DNA of 64,000 nt, from positions 4,588,001 through 4,652,000 of the forward strand of contig NC_017093.1 in NCBI RefSeq assembly GCF_000284295.1, given 5' to 3'. Source of the DNA: Actinoplanes missouriensis 431 (lineage in GTDB: Bacteria > Actinomycetota > Actinomycetes > Mycobacteriales > Micromonosporaceae). The notes below the pieces were generated by a model, which saw nothing but the letters and a program-made list of their open reading frames with translations, made no database searches and was not told the origin of the DNA. The position numbers were made by a program, and so were the translations under genes. Of the stretch, positions 9,406 to 16,207 are shown piece after piece (the stretch's first letter is position 1; each line of letters opens with the position of its first letter).

Positions 9406-9830
9406 CACTGCGGCACGCCCGTGCGGTAAACGACCACCTTGGCGACGCCGCCGACGACCGCCGAGAGCACGAAACCGAGATAGATGACGTTCGCGATCCA
9501 GAACTGATCCCAGTCGGCCATCGCCATGAGCATCGCGGCGAGCGCGCCGAGCACCAGGAAGGCCTGCCCGACATGCTCGCCGAGCCGGCCGATCTCCCGG
9601 TCCCGCTCGTCCGTGGCCCGGCTCGCGTGCGGCGTCATCGCGGCCAGGGCGGTCTCCCCCACGACTCCCGCGACGATCGCCGCGCCGACCGAGATCAGCA
9701 GCACCGTCGCGTACGGGATCTCGGTCAGCGGCCGCCCTCCGGCCCGGCTCAGGACGACCGCGAGGTAGGCCCCGTAGCCGAGCACCGCGACCACCAGCCG
9801 CACCCAGGCCCGCTTCTCTTCGTGCGTCAC
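9402..9830 (-). CDS. four-helix membrane protein paired with HTH regulator
   Basis: About 142 residues from a GTG at 9830 (starting VTHEEKRAWVRLVV), preceded by a GGGG stretch six bases upstream; an ATG at 9890 in the same frame would put the coding start across a palindromic element, so I prefer the shorter form. Four hydrophobic segments are evident (LVVAVLGYGAYLAVVL, TVLLISVGAAIVAGVV, AFLVLGALAAMLMAM, VIYLGFVLSAVVGGV), joined by a charged loop DERDREIGRLGEH. No enzymatic motif is visible. It is first in a three-gene coupled operon with the HTH regulator and the MDR reductase. Function unknown. Confidence 0.72.
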   Translation of the reverse strand: MTHEEKRAWVRLVVAVLGYGAYLAVVLSRAGGRPLTEIPYATVLLISVGAAIVAGVVGETALAAMTPHASRATDERDREIGRLGEHVGQAFLVLGALAAMLMAMADWDQFWIANVIYLGFVLSAVVGGVAKVVVYRTGVPQW

Positions 9831-9843
9831 TACCCACCCCGAC

Positions 9844-9863
9844 GTGTAAAGAATCTTTGACAC
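9844..9863. promoter_or_regulatory. imperfect palindrome upstream of membrane protein/HTH operon
   Basis: GTGTAAAGA (9844-9852) faces TCTTTGACAC (9854-9863) with a one-base bulge, and further TGTA/TACA half-sites follow at 9881-9899 in an unusually AT-rich stretch. The position just ahead of the operon start fits an operator for the operon's own HTH protein. Inference only. Confidence 0.35.
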
Positions 9864-10081
9864 CGTCACGGTAGCAGGGATGTACAACATTTTTTACATC
9901 GCGCGATATGAACTCCGGGAGTCGTCACCCGTACCCCCGCGGGGTCGCCATGCGGCCGGACGGCCGCCGATGGGCGTGAGCGGGCCGCCCAGCCGGGCCG
10001 GGAGGAAGGCGGAGAGGGCGGCCACTGTCTACAGCGGGTGGCTGGTCACGCCGAGCGCGCCGCCTCACCCTCCGGCCCGGA

Positions 10082-10333
10082 TCACCGCGCGGCGCGCAGC
10101 TTCTCCTCCAGGCTCTCGCGGCGCTGGGTGAGGACGTCGATGACGGCCTCGTTCTCCGCGATCCCGGTGAGCTCGGTGGCGAGCTCCTCGTTCTCCACAC
10201 TGCCCTCGGACTGGGCGCCGTCCTCGCCCCGGCGGGCCTGGGCGTCACCGTCGAGACGGCGAAGCTCGGCGATCTCGGCGTCCAGGTCAGCGATCCGCTG
10301 GCGCAACTGCTCGGCTGTCATCTCTTCACTCAT
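10082..10333 (-). CDS. small coiled-coil protein (83 aa), function unknown
   Basis: An 83-residue hydrophilic protein starting MSEEMTAEQLRQRIADLDAE. An AGGA element eight bases upstream of the ATG at 10333 supports this start. Heptad-like patterns run at residues 6-28 (TAEQLRQRIADLDAEIAELR) and near the C-terminus (VIDVLTQRRESLEEKLRAAR), separated by an acidic linker rich in Glu, Gly and Ser, so an antiparallel or dimeric coiled coil is likely. No membrane segment or catalytic motif. Codon use matches its neighbours. It is not obviously tied to the CHAT locus to its right, since 260 bases separate them. I do not recognise the family. Confidence 0.65.
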   Translation of the reverse strand: MSEEMTAEQLRQRIADLDAEIAELRRLDGDAQARRGEDGAQSEGSVENEELATELTGIAENEAVIDVLTQRRESLEEKLRAAR

Positions 10334-10430
10334 GACGGCCATCCTAGGAACGTCCGGCCCGCGCGACGACGAGTCGCTCCTCACAGATGATCTTGAAGAT
10401 CCGGGCCGGTCACTCGAGGACGCGGTGAGG

Positions 10431-10460
10431 GTGAAGCGGCGCGGCGTGAAGCGGCGCGGC
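10431..10460. repeat. 15-bp perfect tandem duplication
   Basis: GTGAAGCGGCGCGGC occurs twice head to tail (10431-10445 and 10446-10460) in the 260-base stretch between the coiled-coil gene and the CHAT gene. The stretch holds no convincing gene. Confidence 0.7.
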
Positions 10461-10593
10461 GCGATCGTCGCCATCGCCGCGGAGAGGGCGTTCATCCGGC
10501 CCATCTTGTCGCGTTATTTCGATGTGGTTTGCGTTCTGGAGTCCGGGGGTCGTGGCACGGTCGACCCTGTCGGCCGCCATGGGGAGATGCCGA

Positions 10594-13500
10594 CTATTCG
10601 GCGGTGTCGTCGACCGCGGCGTTGAAGGCATCGGTGAGATCGGGGGGCACATGTACCTGAAGAATCTGCTGGTAGTCCCTAGGGTCCAGGTTCTGCCGGA
10701 CGCTACGTAGGGCAATCAACGTCTCATCGGGCCAAACCTCGTACAACTCATGCCAGAGGGCAGCGGCTTGAGTTAACGCCGCTGCCGCGTCGTGGAAGCG
10801 TTGCTGGCCCTGTCCCACCAGCCCGAGCTGATGGTAACTGGAGGCCGCACCGTGCCGGTCACCGAACTCCAGCAAGAGTTCCAGGGCCTGCCGATAGTGA
10901 GCCTCGGCCTGCTCGAAACGCCGCTGATCCTGCGCCACCATCCCGAGCTGATGGTAAGTGCCGGCGGCGCTGTGCCGGTCACCGAACTCAAGCAGGAATT
11001 CCAAGGCCTGCCGGTAATGAGCCTCGGCCTGCTCGAAACGCCGCTGATCCTGTGCGACCCGGCCGAGCTGATGGTAGGGGCGGGCGGCGCCGTGCCGGTC
11101 ACCGAACTCCAGCGCAAGGTCCAGGGCCTGCCGGTAATGAGCCTCAGCCTGCTCGAAACGCCGCTGATCCTGCGCCACCATCCCAAGCTGATGGTAAGTG
11201 CCGGCGGCGCCGTGCCGGTCACCGAACTCCAGCACGAGTTCCAGGGCCTGCCGGTAATGAGCCTCAGCCTGCTCGAAACGCCGCTGCTCCTGCGCCACCC
11301 AGCCGAGCTGATGGTAAGTGGTGGCGGCGCCGTGCCGGTCACCGAACTCCAGCTTGAGTTCCAGGGCCTGCCGGTAATGAGCCTCAGCCTGCTCGAAACG
11401 CCGCTGCTCCTGCGCCACCGTCCCAAGCTGATGGTAGGTGAGGGCGGCACCGTGCCGGTCACCGAACTCCAGCTTGAGTTCCAGGGCCTGCCGGTAATGA
11501 GCCTCAGCCTGCTCGAAACGCCGCTGCTCCTGCGCCACCCGGCCGAGCTGATGGTAGGTGAGGGCGGCACCGTGCCGGTCACCGAACTCCAGCTCGAGTT
11601 CCAAAGACCGCCGGTAATGAGCCTCAGCCTGCTCGAAACGCCGCTGCTCCTGCGCCACCATCCCAAGCTGATGGTAAGTGCGGGCGGCACCGTGCCGGTC
11701 ACCGAACTCCAACACGAGTTCCAAAGACCGCCGGTAATAAGCCTCAGCCTGCTCGAAACGCCGCTCCTCCTGCGCCACCATGCCGGCCAAATGGTGAAGC
11801 TGTGCGAGTTCCCGGCGGAGGTCTTCGCGGTCCGGGTCACGGCCGGCGGCGATCGCCGTGTCGACCAGGTGCCTGCGGCTGTCCTGCTGTTTTGTCTGGT
11901 GGAGATATTCGTCGACCGCGTAGATGATCGGGCCGATGACTTGCTGGGTGCGGAGGCCGTGGTCGAGGGCAGTGGTCAGGTTCGCGTATTCGGCGCGCAC
12001 CGCCACACGGCCCACAGCACGCTGCTCTGGTTCGTTCGAGGTGAGCATCCGGGCGATCAGCTGCCCGAGCGCGGTGTACAGCTCATAGTGGGCTTGCTGA
12101 GCGGCGGCTTGCAGATCGGGTTGGTGCTGGATGCGGGTCCGTAGGAAATACGGCAGCACCGGCAGGATCTGCACCCAGGCCTCAAGCTGGGGATGGGGTG
12201 CGGCCAGGCCGACCCGGACCAGTTCAGCGACCGCGGCGGCCAGGTCCATTCCACTGAGGTCGGCAACCGCGTCGTGGTCGGCGAGGTACTGCTGATAGCT
12301 GTCGAGGGCCACGATGGGGATACTGGCAGTGAACGGGGCCAGCATCAGCAGGGAATTCTGGGTACTGGGGTCGAGTTTGCCGTGGCTGTACTCGATGGCC
12401 CGGCCGATCAACCCGACCGGGTCGGCGTCGCTGCCTCCCTGTTGCAGCTCGGCGAGGATCTGCGCCGGGGTGGAGGTGCGTAGGGCGGGCAGGACCACAG
12501 TGAGCGGAAGCGGATATCCGCCGAGCAGAGCGGTCAGTTCGTCCAGGGCCGTGCGCTGGTCTTTCTCGGTGAGGTGACGGGTGCCGCCGTGGCGAGTCAG
12601 GATCGCCTCGATCAGCGTCGACGCGGCCTGAGCGTCCAGACCGGGTAGGTCGTAGATGTTGTCGGCGAAGGTGCGCGGACCCAACCACTGTTCATCCTCC
12701 CGGGAGCCGAACAGCACCAGCGTCTTCCCGCCCCGCAGCCCGGCCAGGAACCCCGCGAGGCGCTCTTGCTCCGGTTCGGCCAAGGCGTGCGGGATCGCCG
12801 CCGGAGTCGCGGTGATCGACTCGGTGTTGTCCAGGATCAGCAGGTACCGGCGTGCCCGCAGCAACTGCGCGATCCGCTGCGGCTGGGCGGCGGCGGGGAG
12901 CATCTCCAGCTTCGCCTGCTCCACCTTGTCCAGCAGCGTCGCGGCGATACCGTGGATCATCTGATCGACGGTCCAGGCCCGGTCCTCGTAACTGAACCGG
13001 AACACCATCTCGACCAGGCCGGTGCGCTGCCACCACCAGCCGAGATGCTGCAACAGAGTCGATTTGCCGGCGCCGGCCATGCCTTTGACGAGCAGCATGG
13101 TGCGGTTCTCATCGATCAGCAGCCGCCGCTCTATCGCCTGGATGTCCAGGTCACGGCCCACGAACCCGTACTCGGTGTGCGGTTCATCGCCGACCAGCAC
13201 CTCCCGCTCGTAGTAGCGGGTCTGTTGTTCCACCGACATGTCCGACAGCCTCAGCCGGACCTCGCGTTGGGCGAACACCACCGGCAGAACCCAGTCCTCC
13301 AGATCCAGACTCTGGTCGAAATACGCCTGGCGGGCCTTGTCGTCGAACAGCGACCGCCGTGCCGTCTGCATCGCGGTGACCGGATCATCGCCTCGGGACA
13401 GACCGGTGTACAGCAGCGGCATCGCCTTCCGCGCCGCCGACACCGTCACCGAATACGCCATACCCACCGTGACCGGCACGCCCGCAGCGACCAACCGCTG

Positions 13501-14454
13501 GGCCAGACTCGCCTCGCTGGCCGGTTCCTTCGCCGACTGGCAGGCGTTCAGCACCGCAACCGGCACCCGATGCTCGGCCAGCAGATCAGCGACCTGCTGC
13601 GCCGACACCGGCTCCGACTTCCCCTCAACAGGGGTCTCGAAGAACAGAAAAGCCCGCTGACCCTCGAACGCCACCGGCTTACCCGACCCGAACAGATACC
13701 GATCAGCGGCACGACCGGCCTGCAACTCGTCGAACCCGGCCACCGCACCATGCACGTCAAAATGGACCACCTGGTAGTAGCCCGTACCGTGCAGCTTCGT
13801 CGCGTCCCGCAACTGCCGCTCCACCGCCTGCCACGTCCCAGGACGCACCAGATCCACGACCACCGGACGGTCCGCCGTGCGCAACCCGTCCAGCAACGGC
13901 CGCGAGATCGTGCGGAACCCCACATCGGCCCGCCCACCCGGACGGGCAGTCACCACCAGGATGTTCAACGTCGGCCGTTCAGGAGGTAACTCGAACCCCC
14001 GCGACGGCAGATCCACCCGGCGCGTCACCGGCAGCCGCAACACCGCGGGCACCGGCAACTCCGGATCGAACAACGCTTCCCAATGCAACCGGTGAAACGC
14101 CGCCGAGCCCTGCACCTGAAGGCGGCAACCATCGAACCCGCGCCTGGCCAGCGCCCGGTAGTCAGCCGCCGCCGGCCCACCGAAAATCTGATCAAACAGC
14201 CGCTGACCGTACGCCTGTAGCCGTTCCACCGCATCGTCGTCCCAGTCCTGATCCAGGAACGGGAAACGCAGATGCTCCTCGAAATACCAGGCCAGCCGTT
14301 CCTCGTCACCCGCTACAGCCGGGTCGACAACAGCAACCTCATACTCCGTCGCATCCGGAAACGACACCCGCACGACGAACGACCCATCCGGCTCGCGAGA
14401 CCGCTCGGACACACCGATCACCGCCACCGGTGCCGAGCCCGGACCGGCAGTCAC
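10594..14454 (-). CDS. CHAT protease - STAND NTPase - TPR repeat protein
   Basis: A 1286-residue multidomain protein. Residues about 140-395 form a CHAT (caspase-like) domain with the His-Cys dyad visible: His235 in HFDVHG and Cys305 in VLNACQSA. Residues about 425-850 are a STAND-type AAA+ NTPase: Walker A GMAGAGKST (458-466), Walker B YLLILDN (537-543) and a GLPL-like GGYPLPLTVV (645-654). Residues about 884-1204 are eight nearly identical 40-residue TPR units (core YHQLGMVAQEQRRFEQAEAH), followed by one decayed unit. This is the layout of NLR-like conflict effectors: TPRs sense or scaffold, the NTPase oligomerises, the protease cleaves a target. The GTG start overlaps the upstream gene (GTGA), so the two are coupled. 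Target and trigger unknown; signalling rather than defence is an alternative. Confidence 0.9.
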   Translation of the reverse strand: MTAGPGSAPVAVIGVSERSREPDGSFVVRVSFPDATEYEVAVVDPAVAGDEERLAWYFEEHLRFPFLDQDWDDDAVERLQAYGQRLFDQIFGGPAAADYRALARRGFDGCRLQVQGSAAFHRLHWEALFDPELPVPAVLRLPVTRRVDLPSRGFELPPERPTLNILVVTARPGGRADVGFRTISRPLLDGLRTADRPVVVDLVRPGTWQAVERQLRDATKLHGTGYYQVVHFDVHGAVAGFDELQAGRAADRYLFGSGKPVAFEGQRAFLFFETPVEGKSEPVSAQQVADLLAEHRVPVAVLNACQSAKEPASEASLAQRLVAAGVPVTVGMAYSVTVSAARKAMPLLYTGLSRGDDPVTAMQTARRSLFDDKARQAYFDQSLDLEDWVLPVVFAQREVRLRLSDMSVEQQTRYYEREVLVGDEPHTEYGFVGRDLDIQAIERRLLIDENRTMLLVKGMAGAGKSTLLQHLGWWWQRTGLVEMVFRFSYEDRAWTVDQMIHGIAATLLDKVEQAKLEMLPAAAQPQRIAQLLRARRYLLILDNTESITATPAAIPHALAEPEQERLAGFLAGLRGGKTLVLFGSREDEQWLGPRTFADNIYDLPGLDAQAASTLIEAILTRHGGTRHLTEKDQRTALDELTALLGGYPLPLTVVLPALRTSTPAQILAELQQGGSDADPVGLIGRAIEYSHGKLDPSTQNSLLMLAPFTASIPIVALDSYQQYLADHDAVADLSGMDLAAAVAELVRVGLAAPHPQLEAWVQILPVLPYFLRTRIQHQPDLQAAAQQAHYELYTALGQLIARMLTSNEPEQRAVGRVAVRAEYANLTTALDHGLRTQQVIGPIIYAVDEYLHQTKQQDSRRHLVDTAIAAGRDPDREDLRRELAQLHHLAGMVAQEERRFEQAEAYYRRSLELVLEFGDRHGAARTYHQLGMVAQEQRRFEQAEAHYRRSLELELEFGDRHGAALTYHQLGRVAQEQRRFEQAEAHYRQALELKLEFGDRHGAALTYHQLGTVAQEQRRFEQAEAHYRQALELKLEFGDRHGAATTYHQLGWVAQEQRRFEQAEAHYRQALELVLEFGDRHGAAGTYHQLGMVAQDQRRFEQAEAHYRQALDLALEFGDRHGAARPYHQLGRVAQDQRRFEQAEAHYRQALEFLLEFGDRHSAAGTYHQLGMVAQDQRRFEQAEAHYRQALELLLEFGDRHGAASSYHQLGLVGQGQQRFHDAAAALTQAAALWHELYEVWPDETLIALRSVRQNLDPRDYQQILQVHVPPDLTDAFNAAVDDTAE
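10801..11790 (-). repeat. 120-bp tandem repeat array encoding TPR units
   Basis: About eight copies of a 120-bp unit run in perfect register inside the CHAT-NTPase-TPR gene, with only scattered substitutions. The most variable positions correspond to one residue in LGxVAQ, to the xLEF positions and to the residue before each TYHQ. The near identity indicates recent amplification or gene conversion and predicts copy-number variation between strains. The complementary strand is also open across the array, an artefact of the repeat. Confidence 0.95.
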
Positions 14455-14777
14455 CCGATACTCCGGCGGACCCGGACCACCACCACCCGATCATCACCGG
14501 ACACCGTTTCCACCAGCTCAAGCTCGGTCACATCGACCGCCGGACGCTGCTTCGCCACCAACCGCCGCACCAGGTCGTACACGACACTGCTGGCCAGGTT
14601 CACCGCCAGCGGAACCCAGATCAACTCCGCCAGCCCAGGAAAGAAACTCCCCGGCGCCGACGACGCCAACGAGGCCTCTCCCAACGCGGCCGCCTCCTCA
14701 TCAGCAGCCCACGCCTTCACCAGATCGGCCGGCTCCACACCGACCGCCGGATCCACCGCCACCACGAGCCGAGCCAT
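14451..14777 (-). CDS. small partner protein of CHAT-NTPase-TPR effector (EACC1-like candidate)
   Basis: A 108-residue protein starting at ATG 14777, preceded by a G-rich ribosome site (GGGGGGTGGGG). Residues about 44-72 are a hydrophobic helix (GLAELIWVPLAVNLASSVVY) followed by a basic patch RRLVAKQRP, then a beta-rich tail ending VVVVRVRRSIG. This hydrophobic helix-basic-beta plan resembles the short constant components (EACC1 type) encoded just ahead of actinobacterial NTP-dependent conflict effectors. Its stop overlaps the GTG of the CHAT gene by four bases, so the two proteins are made together and probably interact. The family match is judged by eye and position only; it could be an unrelated membrane anchor. 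Confidence 0.75.
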   Translation of the reverse strand: MARLVVAVDPAVGVEPADLVKAWAADEEAAALGEASLASSAPGSFFPGLAELIWVPLAVNLASSVVYDLVRRLVAKQRPAVDVTELELVETVSGDDRVVVVRVRRSIG

Positions 14778-14797
14778 CCCCACCCCCCAGGACACAA

Positions 14798-14842
14798 CGT
14801 GCCACCACGATGACACACAGGTCATCCGGACAACATGGCACG
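14798..14842. promoter_or_regulatory. nested inverted repeats upstream of CHAT operon
   Basis: GATGAC-N6-GTCATC (14809-14826) sits within a wider pair CGTGCCA (14798-14804) and TGGCACG (14836-14842), starting 21 bases upstream of the small partner gene. The place fits an operator or 5' leader structure controlling the CHAT operon. No regulator gene is adjacent on that side that obviously matches it. Confidence 0.4.
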
Positions 14843-14930
14843 AACACCCGAAAGAGGAGCGCCCGGAACTTACACAAGCGTCGATTGGCTCAACGCTCGA
14901 CGAAAGTCGATGATCACCGCTGCCCAGGGA

Positions 14931-14949
14931 GCCGGGGAGGCGCCCCGGC
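14931..14949. terminator. short GC hairpin downstream of MarR gene
   Basis: GCCGGGG (14931-14937) pairs with CCCCGGC (14943-14949) across a five-base loop, about 65 bases past the MarR stop at 15016 in the leftward direction. It could end MarR transcription before the CHAT operon promoter. Weak: short stem and no T-tract. Confidence 0.35.
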
Positions 14950-15015
14950 GACCCCACGTCAGCTGGCGCTGATCGCCTTCGCGAACGTGCACCGGGTCGC
15001 TCATGGCGGGCCTTC

Positions 15016-15438
15016 TCAGGGCCCGGCGGCCAAGCGGTCCAGCAGGTCGGGGACGGTCTGCAGGACGCGGCGCTCCTCCGCGGTGAGGCGGGCGGCGATC
15101 GCGCCGGCCACCCAGCGGCGCCGGGCCTCGCGGTCCTCCCCCAGCCGGGCCACGCCGGCACCGGTCAGCGTGATCAGCACGGCCCGTCGATCATCCGGGT
15201 TCGGCGTGCGGGTCACCAGGCCGAGCGCCTCCAGTTCCCCGACGGTCCGGCTCATGCTCTGGTGTTTCACGCCGCGCGCGGCCGCTAGTCCCGCGATGGT
15301 CCGCGGCCCGTCCCGGTCCAGGGTGCCGAGCGCGGCGGCCTGCGGCGGCGGGAGCGTGTCGGCCTGCGCGCGGACCACCCGCACGAGGTGGCCGATCGAC
15401 TGCCGGAGCCGCTCGGCGATGTCTGTGTCCGGCGTCAT
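15016..15438 (-). CDS. MarR-family transcriptional regulator
   Basis: A 140-residue winged-helix regulator starting MTPDTDIAERLRQSIGHL at 15438. The recognition region TIAGLAAARGVKHQSMSRTV (about 68-87) and the wing LGLVTRTPNPDDRRAVLITL are typical MarR. It is divergent from the metallo-hydrolase gene starting at 15476, with a 37-base gap holding a perfect palindrome (15450-15464) that is its likely operator. It therefore probably represses itself and the hydrolase in response to a small ligand. Longer in-frame openings would cross the divergent gene and are rejected. Confidence 0.88.
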   Translation of the reverse strand: MTPDTDIAERLRQSIGHLVRVVRAQADTLPPPQAAALGTLDRDGPRTIAGLAAARGVKHQSMSRTVGELEALGLVTRTPNPDDRRAVLITLTGAGVARLGEDREARRRWVAGAIAARLTAEERRVLQTVPDLLDRLAAGP

Positions 15439-15449
15439 GCTTCCATTTA

Positions 15450-15464
15450 TACAGCATGGCTGTA
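15450..15464. promoter_or_regulatory. palindromic operator TACAGC-N3-GCTGTA
   Basis: A perfect 6-bp inverted repeat with three-base spacing lies between the divergent MarR and MBL-fold genes, 11 bases from each start. It overlaps where both promoters must lie, so MarR binding here is a strong inference. Confidence 0.65.
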
Positions 15465-15475
15465 CTTTCTCAGGC

Positions 15476-16102
15476 ATGGAGCTGATCAAGCACGCACACG
15501 CCTGCGTCACGTTCACCGAGGGCGGCCGCCGGCTGCTCATCGACCCCGGCACGTTCACCCCGGACGCCGCGGAGCTGATCGCCGCCGCCGACGCTGTCCT
15601 CGTGACACACACCCATTTCGACCACTTCGACACCGGTACGCTCGCCGCCGAGCTGGATCGTCGTCCGGACCTGCCGGTCTACGGGCCGGCCGCGGTCACC
15701 GAGGAGCTCGGCGGGCGGGCGACCACTGTCACGGCCGGCGACCGGATCGAGGCGGCCGGGTTCACGGTGACCGTCCACGGGGAGTCGCACGCGCTGATCC
15801 ATGCCGACATCCCGCGGGTCGACAACGTGGGTTACCTGGTGGCGGGGCGGGTCTTCCACCCCGGTGACTCCTACGCGCTGCCCGGCGTCGCGGTGGAGAC
15901 CCTGCTGCTGCCGACCAGCGGCCCGTGGACGAAATTCGGAGAAGCAGCAGATTTCGTACGGGCGGTGCACCCGTCCCGCCTCATCCAGATCCACGAGCTC
16001 ATGCTGAGCGAGCTGGGCCAGAACGCGGCCCGCACCCTGATCGGCGGTCTCACCGACCTGCCTCTGGACAACCTTCCCCGGGGTACGTCCACCACGCTCT
16101 GA
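15476..16102 (+). CDS. MBL-fold metal-dependent hydrolase (UlaG-like)
   Basis: A 208-residue metallo-beta-lactamase-fold protein starting MELIKHAHACVTF at 15476. The HxHxDH metal motif is present as THTHFDHFD (about residues 43-51), with downstream metal ligands suggested by HGESHALIH and FHPGDS. The small size and opening strand (ELIKHAHACVTFTEGGRRLLIDPGT) match the UlaG/YddR-type phosphoesterase or lactonase branch. It is cytoplasmic by lack of a signal. It is divergent from, and probably controlled by, the MarR gene. The substrate cannot be named; L-ascorbate-6-phosphate lactonase activity is not implied. Confidence 0.85.
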   Translation: MELIKHAHACVTFTEGGRRLLIDPGTFTPDAAELIAAADAVLVTHTHFDHFDTGTLAAELDRRPDLPVYGPAAVTEELGGRATTVTAGDRIEAAGFTVTVHGESHALIHADIPRVDNVGYLVAGRVFHPGDSYALPGVAVETLLLPTSGPWTKFGEAADFVRAVHPSRLIQIHELMLSELGQNAARTLIGGLTDLPLDNLPRGTSTTL

Positions 16103-16148
16103 GTGCTACCGCAGTGGTCGGCGGACCGGCCCGGATTCACCGCGCGGC

Positions 16149-16194
16149 CCCGTGTGTTGAGTTCAGGTGCGGAAGCGCGCCCGAACTCAACACA
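16149..16194. terminator. long perfect hairpin between convergent genes
   Basis: CGTGTGTTGAGTTC (16149-16162) is exactly complementary to GAACTCAACACACG (16181-16194); six further base pairs can form inside. It lies between the hydrolase stop (16102) and the radical SAM gene stop (16208), so it probably ends both transcripts. Confidence 0.8.
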
Positions 16195-16207
16195 CGCGTT
16201 CCTGCCG

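Noticed and set aside
10801..11790. Regular repeats suggesting a CRISPR array
   Set aside because: The 120-bp units abut with no unique spacers and encode TPRs in frame within a long gene.
10792..12144. 450-codon repetitive open frame on the + strand opposite the TPR array
   Set aside because: It is the complement of near-identical TPR repeats; repetition and GC bias keep it open. It has no ribosome site and the minus-strand protein has clear domains.
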